Positions 13,077 to 20,392 of a DNA stretch of 43,615 nt are shown here, piece by piece. The notes beneath the pieces were generated by a model, which made no database searches, had not been told where the DNA came from, and saw only the letters and a list, made by a program, of their open reading frames with translations. The stretch is from positions 1 through 43,615 of IMG/VR virus record IMGVR_UViG_3300028840_002216. One strand, 5' to 3'. The DNA is from a virus. Position numbers and translations under genes: made by a program. Numbering within the stretch: the stretch's first letter is position 1; the number at the start of each line of letters is the position of its first letter.

Positions 13077-13630
13077 TGGATTGGATGAACCCAACAGAAG
13101 AGATGACCGAGGCGAGACAGATTGGCTACAACGAGGGGCGCGAAAGCAGGGACGACGAGGTGAAGGAGCTTGAGGCTCGTGTGATGGAGTTCGAGGAGAG
13201 GGAGGCAGGGTGTTGTCCGGAAGATGTGGGCTTCGAAGAGTACATAGCCACGCTGGAGAAGCGACAGACAAAGTACAAGGTGGATGGCTGGAACAACTTC
13301 TGCCGGGTGTTCGAGATGCCTCCGGAGTTCCCGAATGACTTCTGCTTCGGTGGTGGCCAGCCGGTGATGTTCCAACAGGTAGACTGGTTCAATCCCATAA
13401 GCGGCTTGCCGCAGCCGGCGGTTGATAAAGAGACCTGGAAGGAGAACGTCGGAGAGATCCAGGTGGAGGAGTTCACCGAGCAGCAGCTACGCGAGAAGGT
13501 ACTGCCATTCATCCAGGAGAAGAAATACGTTCACGAAGGGCGCCGGTACATGGTCATCTTCAGCTTTGGTGCCGTGATTGCGTTTGTGGGCGGAAAGGGC
13601 ATTGTGCCGACTGACATCAAAAATGGGTAG
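13073..13630 (+). CDS. Unknown phage protein with coiled-coil start
   Basis: ATG 13073 overlaps the previous stop (ATGA). The 185-residue product starts with a coiled-coil-like helix (EEMTEARQIGYNEGRESRD and on). It continues with a mixed segment rich in Pro, Phe and Trp, and ends in a hydrophobic beta stretch (YMVIFSFGAVIAFVGGKG). No family is recognised. The stop overlaps the next start at 13623. Confidence 0.65.
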   Translation: MMDWMNPTEEMTEARQIGYNEGRESRDDEVKELEARVMEFEEREAGCCPEDVGFEEYIATLEKRQTKYKVDGWNNFCRVFEMPPEFPNDFCFGGGQPVMFQQVDWFNPISGLPQPAVDKETWKENVGEIQVEEFTEQQLREKVLPFIQEKKYVHEGRRYMVIFSFGAVIAFVGGKGIVPTDIKNG

Positions 13631-14024
13631 GGCTGCATACCTTCGCAGGCCCAATCCTTGGAGCGAGAAGAGGAGAAGAGCAGCTCGTGCAAGGATTGAG
13701 AGGCAGAAGGCCGAGGCAAAGAAGACTGGTTTCTTCGACAAGGACGGAGCTGAGATCGAGTACGGAGACGTTGTGGCCTCGATGGTGACCATCAACTTCG
13801 AGGCGTTCAGAGGATTCTCGTTTTCCACTGAAATAGTGAAGCATGGTGAGCCGCGGATGTTCGATGAGGACTATGAGGGTGGTCCGATCCTTGATGGGGT
13901 GTATGGAGCTTGCCCACTTGAACACAGAGATCCAGAGGAGTTGAAGAAGCTCGACGGCGACACCGACCTTCGGAAGTTGCATTCGTACTTCCTCCAACGG
14001 AAGAGAGAGCTGGGGTTGACCTGA
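13623..14024 (+). CDS. Unknown protein with basic N-terminus
   Basis: ATG 13623 overlaps the previous stop; no strong ribosome binding site is seen, so coupling is likely. The 133-residue product has a very basic first 30 residues (EKRRRAARARIERQKAEAKK), suggesting RNA or DNA contact, then an acidic mixed-fold body. No motif is recognised. Confidence 0.65.
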   Translation: MGRAAYLRRPNPWSEKRRRAARARIERQKAEAKKTGFFDKDGAEIEYGDVVASMVTINFEAFRGFSFSTEIVKHGEPRMFDEDYEGGPILDGVYGACPLEHRDPEELKKLDGDTDLRKLHSYFLQRKRELGLT

Positions 14025-14638
14025 TGGCGAGCAAGAAGCACGACGACCTGGTGGACGTGGCAAGAAGGTGGCTATCGAAGCCGTGGAGAAATGCAGGGGA
14101 GGGTGGACATGGAGCTTGCTCGGTGATCTTGACGGATATGACCTCAGCAGCGTGGGAGACCCCAGATGCCATTGGATGGCACGTTGGGCGTTCAACGCTG
14201 GTTGAGGTGAAGGTGTCCAGGGCAGACTTCAGGAAGGACAAGGAGAAGCACTTCAGGAGGCACCCAGAGATGGGCGCCGGCGACTTCAGGTTCTTCATGA
14301 CACCGAAGGGGTTGGTCGAAGTGTCCGAGTTGCCAGACAAGTGGGGCCTCATAGAGGTGGACGAGAAGGGAAAGACTCGGGTCAAGAAGGCTTCAGAGAA
14401 ATTCGATGTGGACAAGGGCCAGGAGGTGGACATGCTCCTCTCCTTGCTTTGTCGTCTCAAGGTTCCCACCGGTAGGCACGTCCGGATACGGGCTTACAAC
14501 ATCGACGATAACCAGACGGAGCCACGAGCCACGGTGACGATGCAGTGTGTGAGACCGGGCCTCGATGGTTTCATCGACTCATTGACAGGCGAAACAAGTC
14601 GCAGTGAAGCGGCTTCAATAAAGGCAGCTACGAAATGA
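14024..14638 (+). CDS. PD-(D/E)XK-like nuclease (MmcB-like)
   Basis: The 204-residue product contains PDAIGWHVGRSTLVEVKVSR, with Asp and the E-V-K pair placed as in the PD-(D/E)XK nuclease fold. The following SRADFRKDKEKHFRR, GAGDFRFFMTPKGLV and LPDKWGLIEV match phage proteins often grouped with MmcB-type DNA repair nucleases. It probably cuts or processes DNA. ATG 14024 overlaps the previous TGA. About the last 70 residues are not recognisable. Confidence 0.75.
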   Translation: MASKKHDDLVDVARRWLSKPWRNAGEGGHGACSVILTDMTSAAWETPDAIGWHVGRSTLVEVKVSRADFRKDKEKHFRRHPEMGAGDFRFFMTPKGLVEVSELPDKWGLIEVDEKGKTRVKKASEKFDVDKGQEVDMLLSLLCRLKVPTGRHVRIRAYNIDDNQTEPRATVTMQCVRPGLDGFIDSLTGETSRSEAASIKAATK

Positions 14639-14871
14639 ATGATAAAAAGCAAGAAAAACGGGCAGTTGACCACAGCACAGGGAACGTAGAGGTAGAACTT
14701 CTCACGAGCAAGCATGAGCATGTGACTCGTGTCGATGTTCCTCCGTTCATTGATATGCCGGAGGTCATAGTCTGGGGCGGCAGAAGCTTCAAGCTGATCG
14801 ACGGAGAGACCGACGACTACTGCGCTCGGTACGCAGAGGTGTTCTCTTACACCGTGATTCCAGAGCTGTAG
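14635..14871 (+). CDS. Small unknown protein
   Basis: The 78-residue product starts at ATG 14635, overlapping the nuclease stop. It has a basic start and a beta-rich body with IVWGGRSFKLIDGE. There are no cysteine pairs or membrane segments. Function unknown. Confidence 0.65.
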   Translation: MNDKKQEKRAVDHSTGNVEVELLTSKHEHVTRVDVPPFIDMPEVIVWGGRSFKLIDGETDDYCARYAEVFSYTVIPEL

Positions 14872-14879
14872 GAGCGACG

Positions 14880-15344
14880 ATGAACTACTCCTACGTCAGA
14901 GGCTGGCTTGTGTACTACGACGGCGAGTTCTGGAGGTACCAGGACAACGGGAAGGTGGTCGACGATGATCGCCCTTGCAAGCGCTGTGGAGAGAAGCCAA
15001 CCGAGGAAGGGTACGACGCCTGTAAAGGTCACGTGAAGGGCGGATTCAGTATCTGTTGCGGACACGGAGCGCACGAGCCAGTCCGCATCATGGCGCAGGA
15101 GCAGATTGAAAAGGCAATCAGCGCACTCGGATTGGTCTTCGGAGAGAAGGAAGGGATGGCTGCGTTGGCGAGGGTTCTCGGAGTGAGCAGATCACAGGTT
15201 GGACGCTGGAAGAATGGTGTTCGACCACGGCAGAAATACATCGACGCAATCTGTGAGCTGGCGGCCACAGCGGATGAGTTTGTGCGAGTGGCGACCGAGG
15301 GAGCAGAGAGAGTGCGGAAGTCGCTGGAGAATACAAATGGTTGA
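14880..15344 (+). CDS. Cys-rich domain fused to helix-turn-helix
   Basis: The 154-residue product has two parts. Residues 1-68 contain RPCKRCGEKPTEEGYDACKGH and a CCGHG, a motif set found in small phage proteins and probably zinc binding. From about residue 70 a helical domain contains MAALARVLGVSRSQVGRWKNG, a clear helix-turn-helix of repressor type. In other phages these parts usually occur as separate proteins, as I recall. The fused form may be a metal-dependent DNA-binding regulator. Confidence 0.78.
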   Translation: MNYSYVRGWLVYYDGEFWRYQDNGKVVDDDRPCKRCGEKPTEEGYDACKGHVKGGFSICCGHGAHEPVRIMAQEQIEKAISALGLVFGEKEGMAALARVLGVSRSQVGRWKNGVRPRQKYIDAICELAATADEFVRVATEGAERVRKSLENTNG

Positions 15345-15648
15345 ACTTAAAGAGATAAAGCCGAAGACGCTCAAGCATACCTGTATATTTTGCGGATTCA
15401 CAATGCTCGCGGTGGAGCCGGCGGACCACGATTTCTTCCATGCCCACTATGCGGCATGTACCGAGAACCCGATGAGGGTGGTTGTCCAGTCATTCAAGAG
15501 GTCCACGACGAAGGAGGGCAGGGCAGTGGACAAGGCGGTAGAGATCCTTGAGAAGGCGCTGGAGTGGGGCATCACATCGAAGAACTTCGACGGTGTCAAG
15601 TGCATGGAGACAACCAAGAGGGCGAAAGAGTTCCTGGAGGACAGATGA
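15337..15648 (+). CDS. C2H2-like small zinc protein
   Basis: ATG 15337 follows GGAG and overlaps the previous stop. The 103-residue product has HTCIFCGFTM, followed by DHDFFHAHYAAC, so Cys and His residues are spaced to bind one zinc. The rest is helical and basic. It may bind DNA or a protein partner of the preceding regulator. Function unknown. Confidence 0.65.
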   Translation: MVELKEIKPKTLKHTCIFCGFTMLAVEPADHDFFHAHYAACTENPMRVVVQSFKRSTTKEGRAVDKAVEILEKALEWGITSKNFDGVKCMETTKRAKEFLEDR

Positions 15649-15863
15649 GCGAGAAGATCAGAAACATGACCATCGGAGAGCTTGTTGAACTCGAAGAAGA
15701 AATCAGCAAGATCTCGACGATAGGAGAATGGAAGGAAGTTCTGAGAAAGTTCCGTGACAAGAATGACCTGGATGATAAGTCAGCGATAGCAATAGGGAAT
15801 TTCATCAATAGAGACGGAGTGAAGAGTTTTCTTCGAAAACACAAACAAGGAGCGAAAAAATGA
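15645..15863 (+). CDS. Small helical protein
   Basis: ATG 15645 follows CTGGAGG and overlaps the previous stop. The 72-residue product consists of charged helices (IGELVELEEEISKI) and ends in a basic tail (FLRKHKQGAKK). The stop overlaps the next start. No family is recognised. Confidence 0.65.
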   Translation: MSEKIRNMTIGELVELEEEISKISTIGEWKEVLRKFRDKNDLDDKSAIAIGNFINRDGVKSFLRKHKQGAKK

Positions 15864-16231
15864 AGAAGGTCGACGAAGGTTTGGAGAGAAAAGTGTTGAA
15901 CGACATAACCCTTGGACAGGTAATAGACCTGGCCTTTGAGATGGAGGAACGAGAGTACAAACGCGGAGAAGATGACGACAGGGAACACGAGGGTGTCCGG
16001 GTGGCAATCAACTGGAGAGAGGGAGGAGAGATCGGCTGCGCGATAGACCTGTACAGGGAATGCCCAAAGGATCACAGAGAGGACGTGCATGTGCTTTGGG
16101 ATAACTCCAAAGATGGACAGAGGAACTCAGACGAGAAGAACATAGACGAGCTGAGAGAATATTTCAGGGCGTCAGGCTGTAGTCTGCGCGAACAAGCGGA
16201 CATGTTGCTAAAGACGAGCGTAACCCACTGA
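15860..16231 (+). CDS. Unknown acidic protein
   Basis: The 123-residue product starts at ATG 15860 with overlap coupling. It begins with a helix rich in Glu, Lys and Val, has an acidic stretch (RGEDDDREHEG) and a mixed C-terminal half (LREYFRASGCSLREQADMLL). Its N-terminal TLGQVIDLAFEME resembles the preceding protein's TIGELVELEEEIS, so the two may be distant paralogues. Confidence 0.6.
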   Translation: MKKVDEGLERKVLNDITLGQVIDLAFEMEEREYKRGEDDDREHEGVRVAINWREGGEIGCAIDLYRECPKDHREDVHVLWDNSKDGQRNSDEKNIDELREYFRASGCSLREQADMLLKTSVTH

Positions 16232-16247
16232 AGAAAGTTGGGAATTG

Positions 16248-16649
16248 ATGGAGAATGAACTGAGAGTAATCACGCTATGGAGACCCTGGGACCAGGCGAT
16301 CCTCCATGGTGGGAAAGACATCGAGAATAGGGTCTGGCCATTGTGGGAGAAGCTGATTGGCAAGACCATGGCGCTGCACGCCGGCAAGAAGTACGACCAA
16401 GAAGGTGCGGACTGGATGATCGAGAATGGTCTGTACATACCTCCGAGCAAGGAGGAGTCACCCACCGGAATCGTTGGCACGTTCAAGGTGGTAGACGTGA
16501 CGCAGCAATCCGATAGCCCATGGTTCTTCGGGCCTTGGGGCTGGGTCGTCGAGGAGGCCGTAGCTCTTCCGGAGCCGATTCCGTGTCCTGGGAAGCAAGG
16601 AGTGTGGACGGTACCCGATGAACTGGTCAAGAGGGTGGTCGGCCAATGA
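16248..16649 (+). CDS. ASCH-domain protein
   Basis: The 133-residue product opens VITLWRPWDQAILHGGKDIENR, of which the RPWDQAILHGGKDIENR stretch is the hallmark start of ASCH (PUA-like) domains. GKTMALHAGKKYD follows. ASCH proteins bind RNA or modified nucleosides, and some hydrolyse N4-acetylcytidine. Whether this one is an enzyme cannot be seen. ATG 16248 is preferred over TTG 16245. The stop overlaps the next start. Confidence 0.85.
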   Translation: MENELRVITLWRPWDQAILHGGKDIENRVWPLWEKLIGKTMALHAGKKYDQEGADWMIENGLYIPPSKEESPTGIVGTFKVVDVTQQSDSPWFFGPWGWVVEEAVALPEPIPCPGKQGVWTVPDELVKRVVGQ

Positions 16650-16795
16650 TGTTCCTGGAGCATTTCGTCATGTCTTTCCTCGCTGTGGAAGCGTTCGTGA
16701 TGGTTGCAGGTGGGTTGGTCTACGGCACACTTCGGCTATGGATGTGGGCGGATGACTGTCTTCGATGGCTATTCGACCCGGATGATATTTTTTAG
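16646..16795 (+). CDS. 49-residue membrane microprotein
   Basis: A short frame starts at ATG 16646 (or 16649), overlapping the ASCH stop, and ends TAG 16793-16795. It has one long hydrophobic stretch (about residues 8-33, with FLAVEAFVMVAGGLVYG), followed by Trp- and Asp-rich tail residues (WADDCLRWLFDPDD). The next gene's ribosome binding site (TAGGAG) overlaps its stop. Probably a single-span inner-membrane protein of unknown role. Confidence 0.6.
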   Translation: MMFLEHFVMSFLAVEAFVMVAGGLVYGTLRLWMWADDCLRWLFDPDDIF

Positions 16796-16803
16796 GAGTT
16801 CAA

Positions 16804-17040
16804 ATGGCAGAGGTAAGAATAGAAGGCATATGCGAAGAATGCGGTAGATTCGGCTCAATATTCGGTGTGCTGAGACCGGAGTCCAAGTTTCTGTCGAGAG
16901 CCGTGGTGATCAAGTGGAGGCATCTCTGCGAGGTGTGTCTCAAGAAGACATCCATCTACGTAGCCAAAGACGGGACGCTCAAGCACAACTTGGTGGGGCA
17001 TGAGGAGCCGACGTACTCGATACTGAAAGACAGGATGTAG
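16804..17040 (+). CDS. Small zinc-finger protein
   Basis: ATG 16804 follows TAGGAG. The 78-residue product has CEEC at about residue 10 and CEVC at about residue 43, with basic beta-rich sequence between them (VVIKWRHLC). A single structural zinc site is likely. Function unknown. Confidence 0.7.
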   Translation: MAEVRIEGICEECGRFGSIFGVLRPESKFLSRAVVIKWRHLCEVCLKKTSIYVAKDGTLKHNLVGHEEPTYSILKDRM

Positions 17041-17048
17041 GAGAACAG

Positions 17049-17447
17049 ATGGAGCATCAACACTACATGGAGCTGCTCGAAACCCACCGGAAGGGAACGA
17101 AGACAGCCATCAGCAAGGCGACCCACCGGATGGTGATGAGAGAGGTTCCGTTGACGGCGGAATACGTTGCCTACGTCCGCGGTCCCTACCCCAGCAGGTT
17201 CTGGGATTGGGTATGGAGGAAGCTCGGTGGGTGGCTATTCAAGAAGGCTGGGTTCGAGTGTGTGTACCCAGGTGACAAGGAAGGCACGATGATCACCCAC
17301 TGCGGCAGGTGCAGTTCAAGGCAGATGGTGGTTGTAGGTGAGAACGGTAGGTGTGAGGAGTGTGTCAATCCTTATCGCTGGGTCCATGGAGAGCTTGAGT
17401 GGCTACACGGAGAGACACAGGAGCCGTACCGCCCGCTTCGAAAGTGA
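17049..17447 (+). CDS. Zinc-ribbon protein with basic Trp-rich segment
   Basis: ATG 17049 follows TAGGAGA. The 132-residue product has a basic N-terminal half with FWDWVWRKLGGWLFKKAG, possibly an amphipathic membrane- or RNA-binding helix. A ribbon follows with CGRC and CEEC about 20 residues apart. The end is Trp/Glu-rich. No family is recognised. Confidence 0.65.
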   Translation: MEHQHYMELLETHRKGTKTAISKATHRMVMREVPLTAEYVAYVRGPYPSRFWDWVWRKLGGWLFKKAGFECVYPGDKEGTMITHCGRCSSRQMVVVGENGRCEECVNPYRWVHGELEWLHGETQEPYRPLRK

Positions 17448-17492
17448 AGAATATTCGGCGAAGGCGGATAAAACCCCGGCCTGAGACAGCAC

Positions 17493-17882
17493 ATGGCCGA
17501 AGAAAAAAGCAGGTTTGAGATGGCGCATGACAAAGACAAGACAAAGGTGGAAGTGAGAGGCCGAATCATCAGTTCGAGGAGCTGGCCGAACCAGGTGAGC
17601 ATCCGCGGTGCCGACGGCGAGGCAGACATTCGCTCGGCTCTCACAGAAGCCGGGTTCCAGGCAGGAGATGAGATTGTCATCACCCTTGTATCCAGGGAAG
17701 AGCGAACCGACACCAAGCCCAAGTTGAAGCTGAGTCATGAAGGTCGCCGCCGAAAAGTCTGGGTGGAGATGTATGGAGACGACGATGATCCGATAACCAC
17801 TTGGGAGGAGTTCAAGACCTTCACCGAGTGTTCGCGGTGCGGAACCTGGCAGGAAGGCCAGTGCGTTTGCTACGCGAGATAG
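17493..17882 (+). CDS. Unknown protein with C-terminal CxxC pair
   Basis: The 129-residue product starts at ATG 17493, with only a weak upstream binding site. Its middle is beta-rich (KVEVRGRIISSRSWPNQ, then GDEIVITLVSR), and it ends with CSRCGTWQEGQCVC, a compact zinc knuckle. Function unknown. Confidence 0.65.
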   Translation: MAEEKSRFEMAHDKDKTKVEVRGRIISSRSWPNQVSIRGADGEADIRSALTEAGFQAGDEIVITLVSREERTDTKPKLKLSHEGRRRKVWVEMYGDDDDPITTWEEFKTFTECSRCGTWQEGQCVCYAR

Positions 17883-17910
17883 AGCAGGCAAGCGGCAGAA
17901 AGAGAATGGA

Positions 17911-18306
17911 ATGAGTGAAATTCTAAAATGGGAAAAGTTGGATGTCGAACACAATCAGGCTGATGAGGTACATGGCTGCTACATCCATCCGGATGACGAC
18001 CTCCACGCGATGGAGGTGCTTCGGATAAAGGGTGCATGGTATGTGTACAACGTTCTGTACATGGAGGTCGGCACAGAGCGAGAAGGCACCGAGGATTCAC
18101 CAACAAGGGTAGCCGAGTTCAGCGTCCTCGAAGAGGCGAAGAAATTCGCGGTGAATAGATGGGCAACAGAAGCGCGGAAGGACTATGGCGATTTGAAGGA
18201 TGCCATGGATGAACTGAACGAGCTGGTCAGAAGCATTGAGACTGGCGTCCGAAAGTACAAGATAGCCATGGAACACCTTCTTGAAGACGCACAAAAGAAT
18301 ACATAG
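17911..18306 (+). CDS. Unknown small protein with helical end
   Basis: The 131-residue product has a mixed N-terminal part with HPDDDLHAMEVLRIKG and a long charged helix at about residues 75-128. No motif is recognised. It is followed by a 41-base gap with a GGGGTGG binding site for the next gene. Confidence 0.65.
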   Translation: MSEILKWEKLDVEHNQADEVHGCYIHPDDDLHAMEVLRIKGAWYVYNVLYMEVGTEREGTEDSPTRVAEFSVLEEAKKFAVNRWATEARKDYGDLKDAMDELNELVRSIETGVRKYKIAMEHLLEDAQKNT

Positions 18307-18347
18307 GTCCACATGATTCTATGTTCAGTAGTTAGGGGTGGAATACG

Positions 18348-18950
18348 ATGGAATTCAAAGCACTCGGTTTTAGCATAGCCTTCGACGATGACGGCTTCTC
18401 AGGCACCCTCCCAGACGGAAGGGACTACTGGTTCAATCAGGAGGAGGGCTATCTCTACATCTGCCAGTCGGGAAACAAGGACATGGCTTGGCGGTGGAAG
18501 GGCGTGAAGGACAGCTTTGCTGCGTCGATGGCTTTGTGCAAGCATCTGGAGCGAGAGCGTTCTCCCATGACGGTGGAGCAGATTGTAGAGGCGAGGGAGA
18601 AGGCGAACGACATTTCTACGAAGATGTCTCAGGGGAAGGCGATACTTGCAGGATTGCAGCGTGGTCTTCACCATCGTCATTTGGAGGCAGTCACGGGTTT
18701 GAAGAAAGGTGACAGGGTTGAATGGCAGGGGCGTGAGTACGAAGTCCTATCGTACCAACTTGGGCACGGCAGTGACGGATTCAGGCGTGCTTGCACTCTT
18801 AAGTGTCGAATTGTTCGTTTAGACGGAGAGCTTGGGAGCAAGACAATCACCATCGACGGAGGATGGACGAAGGTTGAAGAGCTTGAGAAGGACTACGGAG
18901 CTTACGGCATGGAGGGATTGCAGCTTGTGAAGGGAGCGAAGGATGATTGA
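18348..18950 (+). CDS. Unknown two-part phage protein
   Basis: ATG 18348 follows GGGGTGG. The 200-residue product begins with a beta-rich part (GFSIAFDDDGFSGTLPDGRDYWF), contains a helical hairpin in the middle, then a small beta-barrel-like segment (KKGDRVEWQGREYEVLSYQ). The last part resembles SH3-like modules but is not assignable. Its stop overlaps the next start at 18943. Confidence 0.65.
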   Translation: MEFKALGFSIAFDDDGFSGTLPDGRDYWFNQEEGYLYICQSGNKDMAWRWKGVKDSFAASMALCKHLERERSPMTVEQIVEAREKANDISTKMSQGKAILAGLQRGLHHRHLEAVTGLKKGDRVEWQGREYEVLSYQLGHGSDGFRRACTLKCRIVRLDGELGSKTITIDGGWTKVEELEKDYGAYGMEGLQLVKGAKDD

Positions 18951-19557
18951 ACTCAAGGGCTTCAAGGGAAAGATTGAGATAGGTGGTGTAGAGAGGCGTT
19001 TCGACATAAAGGGCGTTTCGACGGAAGAGGCGAAGGTGCCGCATCACTTTGTTGTCGAAAGAGACGGAACGACCAAAGCGACGGGACTCATCGTGGATGA
19101 CGTGAACGAATCAAGCGGCGCTGAGATGGCAGAGTTCGTGCCAGGCACCTTCAAGATGGAGGAGTTTCAGGTTACAAGAGGCGAAGCGACGCACGATAAG
19201 GAGTTCTACGATTGGGCGCGTAAAGCGATGGGAGACCAGGTGGAAGACCACATCGAAGCGACGGTGGTTGAGGGAATGGCGGAAGGACCGGTGCAAGCAG
19301 GCGAAGTGGTTACAGCGGTGAAGGAGAAGACGCAGACGACTATCGACCTTGCTCCAGATGGAACGGTCATTTCGACGAAAGAGGAGATGGTGTTCAGGCT
19401 GGTCGATGGAGATGAGTGTCGGTGCAGAAAGCCATGGGCGAAGGATATGAACCCGGTGACGGGCATGGCGGTCTGTGGAGAGTGCGGAAAGACGGTCACG
19501 GCGAAGCGTCTCTGTGAGTCTGGTGGAGTTCAGATGGCACAGATTATCGACATCTAG
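18943..19557 (+). CDS. Unknown protein with zinc ribbon near C-terminus
   Basis: The 204-residue product starts at ATG 18943, overlapping the previous gene. It is mostly beta-rich, with a charged centre. Near the end it has CRCRKPWAKDMNP followed by CGEC, a possible zinc ribbon. It is the last gene of the accessory run. A +1 step at its stop would continue into the open frame that follows (see 19583-19747). Confidence 0.65.
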   Translation: MIELKGFKGKIEIGGVERRFDIKGVSTEEAKVPHHFVVERDGTTKATGLIVDDVNESSGAEMAEFVPGTFKMEEFQVTRGEATHDKEFYDWARKAMGDQVEDHIEATVVEGMAEGPVQAGEVVTAVKEKTQTTIDLAPDGTVISTKEEMVFRLVDGDECRCRKPWAKDMNPVTGMAVCGECGKTVTAKRLCESGGVQMAQIIDI

Positions 19558-19582
19558 GAAGGCCCTCGGCATACCACTGAAA

Positions 19583-19747
19583 GTGGGTCGACACACCCAC
19601 TGGACAAGATTCTCCGAAACAGCCATAGTTTGGACGCTTGCATTTGCAAAGAAAAGTTGTAAAAGCAAGAGCGACGTTCTTTTGACAAAAGTCTTGTCAA
19701 AGATGCATGAGAGCGGTAAACTTAGGCAAATGGTGCAACAAGGGTGA
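19583..19747 (+). CDS. Possible small helical protein or frameshifted extension
   Basis: From GTG 19583 an open frame gives 54 residues, ending LRQMVQQG. It contains helix-like FSETAIVWTLAFAKK and SDVLLTKVLSKMHES. It has no clear binding site. The same frame stays open upstream past the 19557 stop, so a +1 shift on ATC-TAG-G could fuse it to the preceding protein. It may also be chance, since the region is more AT-rich than its neighbours. Confidence 0.3.
   Translation: MGRHTHWTRFSETAIVWTLAFAKKSCKSKSDVLLTKVLSKMHESGKLRQMVQQG
19681..19701 (+). promoter_or_regulatory. Inverted repeat upstream of terminase genes
   Basis: TTTGACAA (19681-19688) and TTGTCAAA (19694-19701) are perfect inverted arms around a 5-base centre, AAGTC. 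The left arm contains a consensus -35, TTGACA. No convincing -10 lies 16-18 bases downstream. It sits about 50 bases before the small-terminase-like gene and may be an operator for late genes or a binding site near the packaging start. Confidence 0.4.
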
Positions 19748-19753
19748 TCTGGT

Positions 19754-20392
19754 ATGCCATCGAAAAAATCTGGCAAAGGAAGCGGCAGGGGAGGCAAGAA
19801 CCGAGGTTCGGGTAAGCCCCCGAAGAAGGGTGGAACTCTCCCCAAAGGCAAGGGCCGCAGAGGCGCACAGGCCAAGATGCCGCCAGAGAAGTACGAGAAG
19901 ATGTGGAAGGCGTACTGCGAGAAGCAGGAGATCACGCACGCGGCCAAGCAGGCAGGGGTTTGCTACAAGACGGCGAAGAAGTACATCGACGGCCCTGGTG
20001 ACCCCAAGAGACAGATGCCTCCAATCCATGAGCGTTGGCAGAAGATGGAGTCGGACTCCCAGAACAAGGCAGACAGGGAGCTGGTGAAGTCACGGGCGAA
20101 CAACCTCAAGATCGTCCGGCTTGCGAAAGCCAAAGTGGCTGAGAAGCTGATGGGCAACTTCGACCTCGACAAGATCTCAGAGGACAAGGTGCCGGCTGCG
20201 CTCAAGGACCTCATTCAACTCGAAGAGCGACTGCTCGGTGGCGACGATGTGAAGATCGGCGTGAGCGACCGCTCGAATGAGCAGAACCAGTTCGATGGCT
20301 GGACGGATGAGGAGATCGCCGAGTTTGCACGCACCGGACTAATGCCAGCACATGCTGAGGACGGTGAGGATGCAAGCACAGGAACAAAGTAG
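19754..20392 (+). CDS. Terminase small subunit candidate
   Basis: The 212-residue product sits directly before the large terminase. Residues 1-50 are Lys/Gly/Arg-rich (GKGSGRGGKNRGSGKPPKK). A helix-turn-helix-like stretch follows: YCEKQEITHAAKQAGVCYKT. The rest is helical and then acidic. Small terminases have an N-terminal HTH that binds the packaging site and a helical oligomerisation part, which this layout fits. Sequence similarity is not strong, so the call rests mainly on position and HTH. Confidence 0.65.
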   Translation: MPSKKSGKGSGRGGKNRGSGKPPKKGGTLPKGKGRRGAQAKMPPEKYEKMWKAYCEKQEITHAAKQAGVCYKTAKKYIDGPGDPKRQMPPIHERWQKMESDSQNKADRELVKSRANNLKIVRLAKAKVAEKLMGNFDLDKISEDKVPAALKDLIQLEERLLGGDDVKIGVSDRSNEQNQFDGWTDEEIAEFARTGLMPAHAEDGEDASTGTK

